Shown: in pieces, positions 1-8,106 of the stretch
Layout of the letters: each line of letters begins with the position of its first letter
How positions within the stretch are numbered: position 1 is the first letter of the stretch
Source: Stutzerimonas stutzeri
Lineage (GTDB): Bacteria > Pseudomonadota > Gammaproteobacteria > Pseudomonadales > Pseudomonadaceae
DNA: 64,000 nucleotides
Direction of reading: 5' to 3'
NCBI RefSeq assembly: GCF_000952685.1
Contig: NZ_JYHV01000010.1
Coordinates: forward strand, 92,341 to 156,340
Position numbers and translations under genes: made by a program
Notes under the pieces: generated by a model
Databases searched by the model: none
Told to the model about the DNA's origin: nothing
What the model saw: the letters and a program-made list of their open reading frames with translations, nothing else

Positions 1-231
1 GGTTCGGGAGTCGGAAACGGATGTGTGCCTGTCGCCCATGGATAAGGTTTCCCTCTGGCGCCGCGACACACTCGGTCGCAGCCGAGCTAGGGAAGGCGGT
101 CTCGCCGGAGTCGCTTTCCTTATTGACTATATGGATGCGGTCCGGCTCGCCGCCTTGCGTAGTAACCGAATAGCCACTTTTGTCGCCAGCCACAGACGCC
201 TGCAAGGCGCGGCCGGCTTGAGGAGCAACCG

Positions 232-1521
232 ATGGATGTCACTTCCAACCTGAGCCTGGGCGATCCGCTCGAACCCGCGCGTAAGGCTACTGCCGAAATG
301 CTGCAGACGCGTGAACGGACGTTTTCGCTGCCGCAGCCGTTCTACAACGATGAGCGGCTATTCCAGCTCGACATGCAGGAAATTTTCCACAAGGAATGGC
401 TGATCGCAGGCATGACCTGCGAGATTCCCGCGAAGGGCAACTTCCTGACGTTGCAGATCGGCAATAACCCGATCCTGGTCATCCGCGGCGCCGAAGGCAC
501 TGTGCACGCTTTCCATAACGTCTGTCGCCATCGCGGTTCGCGGCTGTGCACAAGCGACAAGGGCAAGGTCGCCAAGCTGGTGTGCCCCTACCATCAGTGG
601 ACCTACGAGCTGGACGGCCGTCTACTGTTCGCCGGCACCGAAATGGGCGCCGACTTCGACATGAACCAGTACGGGCTCAAGCCGGTGCAGTGCAAGACGG
701 CGGGCGGCTACATCTTCATTTCTCTGGCAGAGAACCCGCCAGCGATCGACGATTTCCTGGCCACTCTGTCGCACTACATGGAGCCGTACGACATGGAGAA
801 CGCCAAGGTGGCGGTGCAGAGCACCCTGGTGGAAAAGGCCAACTGGAAGCTGGTGCTGGAGAACAATCGCGAGTGCTACCACTGCAATGGTGCGCACCCT
901 GAACTGCTCAATTCGCTGCTGGAATGGGACGACGTCACTGATCCACGTGCCAGCCAGGCATTCAAGGACCACGTTGCCGAATCTGCAGCCAAGTGGGACG
1001 CCGAGAAGATTCCCTATGCCCATGCCAGCTTCGGCCTGCGCAACCGTATTGTGCGCATGCCGCTACTCAAGGGCACCGTGTCCATGACCATGGATGGTAA
1101 ACAGGGATGCCAGAAGCTGATGGGGCGGATCAAGAACCCCGAGCTCGGCTCGATGCGCATCCTGCACCTGCCGCACTCATGGAACCATTGCATGGGCGAT
1201 CACATCATCGTCTTTACCGTGTGGCCGATCAGCGCGCAAGAAACCATGGTCACTACCAAGTGGATCGTCCACAAGGATGCAGTAGAAGGCGTCGATTACG
1301 ACGTGGCTCGCCTGCGCCAGGTCTGGGATGCCACCAACGACCAGGACCGTCGCCTCGCCGAGGAAAACCAGCGCGGGATCAATTCCACCGCCTACCAGCC
1401 CGGGCCCTACTCGAAGACCTACGAGTTCGGTGTGGTCAACTTCGTCGATTGGTACAGCGAGCGCATGCTGCACAACCTTGGCGCGGAGCCAGCGAACTAT
1501 CTGCGACAGATCAACCAGTGA
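232..1521 (+). CDS. gbcA: Glycine betaine dioxygenase, Rieske oxygenase subunit (GbcA)
   Basis: Rieske non-haem iron oxygenase alpha subunit of 429 residues, expected to demethylate glycine betaine to dimethylglycine together with a ferredoxin reductase (GbcB) that is not in this window. The Rieske pair is visible as CRHRG and, about 20 residues later, CPYHQW. The mononuclear iron region reads ENNRECYHCNGAHPEL. The start is set by GAGGAGCAACCG just before the ATG. Overall resemblance to pseudomonad GbcA is strong; the exact substrate is inferred from that resemblance. The 231 bases upstream lie at the window edge and show no gene I can support, although gbcB may lie beyond them. Confidence 0.88.
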   Translation: MDVTSNLSLGDPLEPARKATAEMLQTRERTFSLPQPFYNDERLFQLDMQEIFHKEWLIAGMTCEIPAKGNFLTLQIGNNPILVIRGAEGTVHAFHNVCRHRGSRLCTSDKGKVAKLVCPYHQWTYELDGRLLFAGTEMGADFDMNQYGLKPVQCKTAGGYIFISLAENPPAIDDFLATLSHYMEPYDMENAKVAVQSTLVEKANWKLVLENNRECYHCNGAHPELLNSLLEWDDVTDPRASQAFKDHVAESAAKWDAEKIPYAHASFGLRNRIVRMPLLKGTVSMTMDGKQGCQKLMGRIKNPELGSMRILHLPHSWNHCMGDHIIVFTVWPISAQETMVTTKWIVHKDAVEGVDYDVARLRQVWDATNDQDRRLAEENQRGINSTAYQPGPYSKTYEFGVVNFVDWYSERMLHNLGAEPANYLRQINQ

Positions 1522-1782
1522 TCCGATAGGCCGCTCGACGTCGGTGGCGTACCCGTATGCAGCGGGTGCGCCGCCAGCGTTTTCCCCAGCGGCAGACAAG
1601 CCGCTCATGCCGACGCGGGCCTTGGCGGTTCGCTCGCTCCGGCAGGCACCTCGCGATACGAGGAACTTCGGTACGCCCCTGTGACCGAAGAGTGGAAGTG
1701 CTCCCGCATGGGAGCCGATGGCGTCGCTGCCGAGCACGCGCGCCATCTTTTTTCCGAAGCCACAATTGCCGCAACGACGAGG

Positions 1783-2295
1783 ATGCCAGTGATTGTCATC
1801 ATCATGGGGGTAGCGGGTAGCGGGAAAACGACCATCGGCGAGAAGCTGGCTGCTCGCCTGGGATGTGGTTTCTCCGATGCTGACGAATTCCACAGCGAGG
1901 CTAACAAGCGCAAGATGGCCAGTGGCATCGCGCTGGATGACGAGGATCGGCGGCCCTGGCTCCAGGCGATGCGCGATGCGATCGAAACGCGGCACGAGCA
2001 GGGTCACGACTGGGTGTTCGCCTGTTCGGCTCTCAAACGAAGTTATCGTCAGTTGCTCAGCGGAGGCCACGAGGGGGTCGTCTGGGTTTATCTGGACGGT
2101 TCGCAGGCACTGTTGTTAGAGCGGCTGCGGCGGCGCTCCGGGCATTTCTTCGACCCCAGCCTGCTGTGCAGCCAGCTGCAAGCGCTGGAAAAACCCAGCG
2201 AGGAAGAGGCGATAAGGGTGGATATCACCCATTCGCCCGAACAGATCGTCGAGACGATTATCGAGCGCCTGTCGCACGCCGAGGCGAGCGACTAG
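1783..2295 (+). CDS. gntK: Gluconokinase (GntK family)
   Basis: Small P-loop kinase of 170 residues that phosphorylates D-gluconate to 6-phosphogluconate, feeding the Entner-Doudoroff pathway. The P-loop GVAGSGKTT sits about 10 residues from the chosen start, followed by the family pattern DADEFHSEANKRKM and the phrase FACSALKRSYR. An in-frame upstream start at 1681 would add 34 residues with no family resemblance, so the ATG at 1783 is preferred even though its ribosome site is weak. It stands alone, without gntT or a regulator, and converges on siaD with an 11-base gap. Confidence 0.85.
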   Translation: MPVIVIIMGVAGSGKTTIGEKLAARLGCGFSDADEFHSEANKRKMASGIALDDEDRRPWLQAMRDAIETRHEQGHDWVFACSALKRSYRQLLSGGHEGVVWVYLDGSQALLLERLRRRSGHFFDPSLLCSQLQALEKPSEEEAIRVDITHSPEQIVETIIERLSHAEASD

Positions 2296-2306
2296 GGGAA
2301 ACAGAA

Positions 2307-3095
2307 TCAGTCGTCGGCCAGCTCATAACGATCGCGGCCATTGCGCTTGGCCCTCAGCAGCGCCACGTCGGCGCGGTTGATGGTGCTGGAATAGTTCTCG
2401 TCGGCGCGCAACTGCGCAAGGCCCAGGCTCACGGTGACCGATAGCGAGTCGTCGTTGACTCGAACGCGCAGCTTGGCAACCGCCTGGCGCAGGCGCTCCA
2501 TTACCCGAACGGCCTGTTCGCTTGTGGTTTCCGGCATCATCACCAGGAACTCTTCCCCGCCCCAGCGGCCGCACAGATCGTGCTCGCGGACTTCCGCTTC
2601 CATCACCCGCACTACATCCATCAGCACATGGTCGCCCACTTCGTGGCCATATTCATCGTTGATGACCTTGAAGCGGTCGATATCGATCATGACGATGCAC
2701 AGCGGGCGCGAATAACGCTTGGCCCGCTCGGTTTCGTCGCGCAGGCGCTCGGTGAGCAGGCGGCGATTGGCGATCCCGGTCAGCGCGTCGTGGGTGGAGG
2801 CCTCTTTCAGCGCGATATTCAGGTCGCGCATCATCATCTGGTAGCGGTCGGAGATGCGCGCGACCTTTTCCAGCTGCCGCAGCTGTTTCTCGAAGCGCGC
2901 CGAAAGCGTCATTTCGCGGTCCCGGACGATGCTCTGATAGCCGTCGGAGACACGGGCGATCCGCTCGATCCGGTTGAGCAGGGCGTGATGCGCTTCCCAC
3001 AGCTGGCTCAGCGCTTCATGCAGCGGATGATCCTGATTCCGGGGGTCGGACAAGGACTCCAGGACCTGGCTTTCCAGAGGCTTTTGGCCGCGCAT
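2307..3095 (-). CDS. siaD: Diguanylate cyclase SiaD
   Basis: Makes c-di-GMP; last gene of the siaABCD operon. Of 262 residues, the first ~95 form a charged helical region with two similar blocks (ARVSDGYQSIVRDRE and ARISDRYQMMMRDLN), probably the coiled coil that binds SiaC. A GGDEF domain follows. The active site reads GGEEF, and REHD five residues before it matches the RxxD product-inhibition I-site, so both look intact. No membrane segment is seen. The gap to siaC is 9 bases. In P. aeruginosa, unphosphorylated SiaC switches SiaD on; the same wiring is inferred here from gene order. Confidence 0.9.
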   Translation of the reverse strand: MRGQKPLESQVLESLSDPRNQDHPLHEALSQLWEAHHALLNRIERIARVSDGYQSIVRDREMTLSARFEKQLRQLEKVARISDRYQMMMRDLNIALKEASTHDALTGIANRRLLTERLRDETERAKRYSRPLCIVMIDIDRFKVINDEYGHEVGDHVLMDVVRVMEAEVREHDLCGRWGGEEFLVMMPETTSEQAVRVMERLRQAVAKLRVRVNDDSLSVTVSLGLAQLRADENYSSTINRADVALLRAKRNGRDRYELADD

Positions 3096-3104
3096 ACAGA
3101 CCTT

Positions 3105-3482
3105 CTATTCGTCGCTGAGGATCATGAAGGGAAAGGTGCAGTCTTCCTTGAATTCCTCGGCCAGCTCCACCACCCGCTCGTTGCGTCGATCATAGTGCCA
3201 ATTGACTGCAACCGGCTTGCCGTCCTGATGAGCCGCTTCGAGTAGGTCGAATATGTCCATCACCGCCTTGATGCTGCTGGTGTTCAGGTACAGGAGGTGC
3301 AACTCCAGGCGCAACGGTCGTCCGGCTTCGGCCAGATAGCGCTCGATCCACTCGATGACTTGGTGGAAAAGCTCGTAGGAGTTTTCCGGGTAGGAGTCGC
3401 CTTGCATGGCAAGCACGCCGTTTTCCCAGTCGGACTGAATGGCTGGCGATGACTGGCTGCCGACGATGGAGAAATCATTCAT
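3105..3482 (-). CDS. siaC: SiaC, phospho-switch partner protein (DUF1987)
   Basis: Small single-domain protein of 125 residues that links the SiaA phosphatase and SiaB kinase to the SiaD cyclase. Two ATGs lie six bases apart. Starting at the second (MNDFSIVG) places the threonine of LNTSSIK at residue 68, the position phosphorylated in P. aeruginosa SiaC, so that start is chosen; the first would number it 70. In the known system, phosphorylation at this threonine blocks SiaD binding and SiaA removes the phosphate. Gene order and spacing match the known operon. Confidence 0.9.
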   Translation of the reverse strand: MNDFSIVGSQSSPAIQSDWENGVLAMQGDSYPENSYELFHQVIEWIERYLAEAGRPLRLELHLLYLNTSSIKAVMDIFDLLEAAHQDGKPVAVNWHYDRRNERVVELAEEFKEDCTFPFMILSDE

Positions 3483-3502
3483 GTGCATTGTGCTCTTATG
3501 AG

Positions 3503-4048
3503 TCAGATGACCGCGCTCAGGCTGATGAACGAGCGGCCGTTGGCAACGGTTTGCAGTGATGCTTTCAGCGGCTCGCTGGATTTACGGGCGATGTCGATCA
3601 GGCCCAATCCGGCACCGCTGGCGGTGTTGTCTTCACGCGGTTTGCGCAATTGTTCCTTGTAGCGGACTTTGAGCTGGGCCTTGTTCAGGCCTGCCAGCTC
3701 TTCAATGGTGGCGAGCAGTGCTTCGCCGTCGGCGGTCTCGATCAGGTTGCCTGCGGAAACGACATAGCGGCCGTCGCTATCGTTGCGCGCTACCACCACC
3801 GTGGCGCCGGCTTCCTGGTCGGCCCAGTTGCGCACTTTGGCGTAATGTCGAATGTTCTGGGTCATCTCGATATACACGGCGAACACGTCCATGGCCGATG
3901 ACGGGTTGGCATGATCGGCAGCCAGGTAGTTGCGCAACGCATTGCCGATTTCCTCGATCAGGCTGCGTGAGATCGGGCCGTTGAAGCACAGCATGATCTG
4001 CTGTCGGTTGTAGCTTTCGCGCATGGCGAACAGGTCAAGGGTTTCCAT
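3503..4048 (-). CDS. siaB: SiaB family protein kinase
   Basis: 181-residue protein in the position of SiaB, the kinase that phosphorylates SiaC. The start is METLDLFAMRESYNRQ, 28 bases after the siaA stop and preceded by a GGAG; a longer reading from 4114 would overlap siaA and adds no recognisable sequence. Two features recall the GHKL-type ATP-binding fold: a central stretch with ARNDSDGRYVVSAGN, and a C-terminal segment NTASGAGLGLIDIARKS resembling a glycine-rich ATP lid. Function is assigned from synteny and this fold; substrate specificity is not visible in the sequence. Confidence 0.87.
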   Translation of the reverse strand: METLDLFAMRESYNRQQIMLCFNGPISRSLIEEIGNALRNYLAADHANPSSAMDVFAVYIEMTQNIRHYAKVRNWADQEAGATVVVARNDSDGRYVVSAGNLIETADGEALLATIEELAGLNKAQLKVRYKEQLRKPREDNTASGAGLGLIDIARKSSEPLKASLQTVANGRSFISLSAVI

Positions 4049-4076
4049 GGGGCAACTCGACTCCGGTGGATGGCGC

Positions 4077-6068
4077 TCAATCGAAACGGAAACACAGCAT
4101 CGTGATGTCGTCACGCTGCGGATAATCGCCCTGATACTCGGCCAGGGTCGCTATGAACGCGGCGCCTTGTTCGGCCAAGGGCAGGCGCGCGTGACGCAGG
4201 ATCATCTCGGCGAAGCGACTGTTACCGAAGCCATAGCCTAGCTCACCGCCTGCCTGATCGAGGAAGCCATCGGTGGCGAGGTAGAAGGTACGACCAGGCG
4301 TCAGTTCGAGTTCGGCGTTCTGGTATTCACCGGGGCGACGATCACCGATCGCGCGGCGGCCGGCCGGCAGTTCGTCGAGGGTTTCGCCGTCGCTGTAGTA
4401 CAGCGCGATCTTGGCGCCGGCATAGGTCACCTTGTGGCGGTCGAAGTCGACATACGCGAGCCCCACGTCCATGTTGGTGGCCAAGGCGTGTTGGGTGGTG
4501 TCGTCGCGCAGCATTCGGCGCACGATGCCGTCTGTCCGCGCAAGGATGGCGGCCGGATCGTGCAAACCGGCGTCGGCGATGGCCTGCTCGATCGCGGCGT
4601 GGGCGAGCATGGTCATCAACGCACCGGGCACGCCGTGTCCTGCGCAGTCGACCACGCCGAGCAGGCAGCCCTGGGCGGTCGCGCGATAGACATAGAAGTC
4701 GCCGCCGACCACGTCGCGTGGATGCCAGAGCACCGCGTGACGGTCGTCGAGGTCGGCGATCAACTGGCGCTTGGGTAGGATGGCGTGCTGGATGAGGCTG
4801 GCGTAATCGATGGAATCGTCGATTTTCTTGTGTGCCGCCGCCATTTCGCGGTTGGCCTGCTCCAGCTCGCGCGTGCGGTCCTGGACGCGGCTTTCCAGCT
4901 CGCTGGTATGGCTGCGAACCTTCTGCGCCATGCTGCCGAATGCGGCGCTCAGCTCGCCGATCTCGTCGCCGCGATGGCTTGGCAGGGCCGCGTCGTAGTG
5001 CCCGGCGGCGATCGCCTGGGCGCTCTTGCGCAGTTGCCGCAGGGGACGTAGCACGCGCTTGTCGACCAACCAGACGCCGCTGACGATCAGCAGCAAGAAG
5101 AGCATCAGCACGGCGCCGATGGCAGGCAACAGCGGTTTGATCTCGATGACCTGGGCAGTACGCAGATCGACCGCGCTGGCGACGAACCAGTTCAGCTCGG
5201 GTACCCAGCTCATCGCCAGCAGGCGCGGCTCACCGTCCAGCGTGACTTGTAAAGTGGCGGTATCGCCGGGGTGTTCCCGGCTGAAGGTCATGGCTTCCCG
5301 CAGCGCGGTGGCTTGCTCGATGTTGTCCAGCAACCCCAGCACGTTGGTGGCCAACGACCGACCTTGCGAAGTGTCGGCATTGAGTGTCACCAGGGTCTGG
5401 TTGGGGTGGATCAGGATCGAGCCATAGCTGTCGAGCACCATGGATTCGACACCGGTCCTGTCGACCTCGATGAAATCGCTGATGAAGGCGCTCAGGCTGA
5501 TGCCCGAACCAACCACCCCCAATGGCTTGTCGCCGTCCCGCACGACGATGTTGAACCAGATCTTGAGGTCCTGGGTGACGACGGAGCGGTCTACGTTGAG
5601 GTGATAAGGCGCATCCGAACGCAGCGTGGTGTAGAACCACTCGTCATCATCGGCGTCGGGCGTCATCTGATAGCGAGGGGCTTCGCTGGGGCTCAGTTTG
5701 TCGCTGTTGGAATAGTAGTTGTTGCTGCTCGCTGACGCAGCGAAGTAGGCGTGGTCGCTTAGTGCCCGTTGATAACCGGCCGCTTCGTTGAAAAACAGGG
5801 CACGTTTGTCGCCATCCTCTTCATCGAGCAGCCAGGCACGGGTGATTTGCGATTCGGCCAGGCGTTGCGCCAACGCCAGTTCACGGGTGACCGGGGCGAA
5901 CAGGCGTTCGCGGTTGAGCTGTACCGCGTTGCGCGCGTAGGCTTCGCCGAAACGGTTCTGTACGCCTTTGAGCGCTTCGCGGCCGACCAGCGCGGCCACG
6001 CCGATCGCGAGCAGGAAAGTCAGCAATAGCGCCAGCAGCGACTTGCCGCGTAATCCCAGTGCCGCCAT
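4077..6068 (-). CDS. siaA: SiaA, membrane sensor with PP2C-type phosphatase domain
   Basis: Input protein of the Sia pathway, 663 residues. It has an N-terminal membrane helix (residues ~8-27), a periplasmic Cache-like sensor region (~30-300), a second membrane helix (LLPAIGAVLMLFLLLIVSGVWL), a HAMP linker (LRPLRQLRKSAQAIAAG) and a C-terminal SpoIIE/PP2C phosphatase. Metal-binding segments include DVVGGDFYVY and VVDCAGHGVPGALMTML. In P. aeruginosa this phosphatase dephosphorylates SiaC and promotes c-di-GMP synthesis and aggregation. It is the first gene of the operon. The ATG follows AAGGA at a longer than usual distance. The ligand is unknown. Confidence 0.9.
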   Translation of the reverse strand: MAALGLRGKSLLALLLTFLLAIGVAALVGREALKGVQNRFGEAYARNAVQLNRERLFAPVTRELALAQRLAESQITRAWLLDEEDGDKRALFFNEAAGYQRALSDHAYFAASASSNNYYSNSDKLSPSEAPRYQMTPDADDDEWFYTTLRSDAPYHLNVDRSVVTQDLKIWFNIVVRDGDKPLGVVGSGISLSAFISDFIEVDRTGVESMVLDSYGSILIHPNQTLVTLNADTSQGRSLATNVLGLLDNIEQATALREAMTFSREHPGDTATLQVTLDGEPRLLAMSWVPELNWFVASAVDLRTAQVIEIKPLLPAIGAVLMLFLLLIVSGVWLVDKRVLRPLRQLRKSAQAIAAGHYDAALPSHRGDEIGELSAAFGSMAQKVRSHTSELESRVQDRTRELEQANREMAAAHKKIDDSIDYASLIQHAILPKRQLIADLDDRHAVLWHPRDVVGGDFYVYRATAQGCLLGVVDCAGHGVPGALMTMLAHAAIEQAIADAGLHDPAAILARTDGIVRRMLRDDTTQHALATNMDVGLAYVDFDRHKVTYAGAKIALYYSDGETLDELPAGRRAIGDRRPGEYQNAELELTPGRTFYLATDGFLDQAGGELGYGFGNSRFAEMILRHARLPLAEQGAAFIATLAEYQGDYPQRDDITMLCFRFD

Positions 6069-6188
6069 GTTGACCCCGTCTTCCTTCGCGATTGCTGCTG
6101 AACCTGGCGTCGCAGAGCATGCCAGGCGGCGATAAGGCGGTGATTATCAGGTATCAGGCCAGTTGCCACCAGTGGCGGTTCGCCACGT

Positions 6189-6216
6189 AAAAACGGAGCC
6201 TATCGACTCCGTTTTT
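6189..6216 (-). terminator. Intrinsic terminator downstream of ettA
   Basis: Ten-base perfect stem (AAAAACGGAG with CTCCGTTTTT) and an 8-base loop, 10 bases past the ettA stop. The minus-strand transcript ends in a T run. Confidence 0.85.
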
Positions 6217-6226
6217 ATTTTTTGTG

Positions 6227-7894
<1,668 letters not shown>

Positions 7895-7931
7895 GGAGAC
7901 GAATGCCCGTGACAGGAAAAGAAGGATAAAA

Positions 7932-7951
7932 GCCCGTCGCGGCGGACGGGC
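7932..7951 (-). promoter_or_regulatory. Terminator-like hairpin in the ettA leader
   Basis: GCCCGTC and GACGGGC form a 7-base perfect stem. On the minus strand the hairpin is followed by TTTT and lies about 37 bases before the ettA start, in the gap between ettA and the opposing GGDEF-EAL gene. It could be an attenuator or chance; no upstream minus-strand gene is close enough to need a terminator here. Confidence 0.4.
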
Positions 7952-8106
7952 GAAAACAGTTCGGCAAAGCTACCGGAATGCTCCAGGCAGGGCAAACCAG
8001 CGGTCAATCCTTTTGAGTGATGGCGTTTTGCCTTATAGCAAGGCATTCTTCGCATTCCGCACCCGTTGTATGGCTATTGCTGCTTCACCAGATAGGTTCG
8101 ATACGT

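Noticed and set aside
23..253. 76-residue open frame at the left edge
   Set aside because: It overlaps the gbcA start, is Arg-rich and has no ribosome site or recognisable family.
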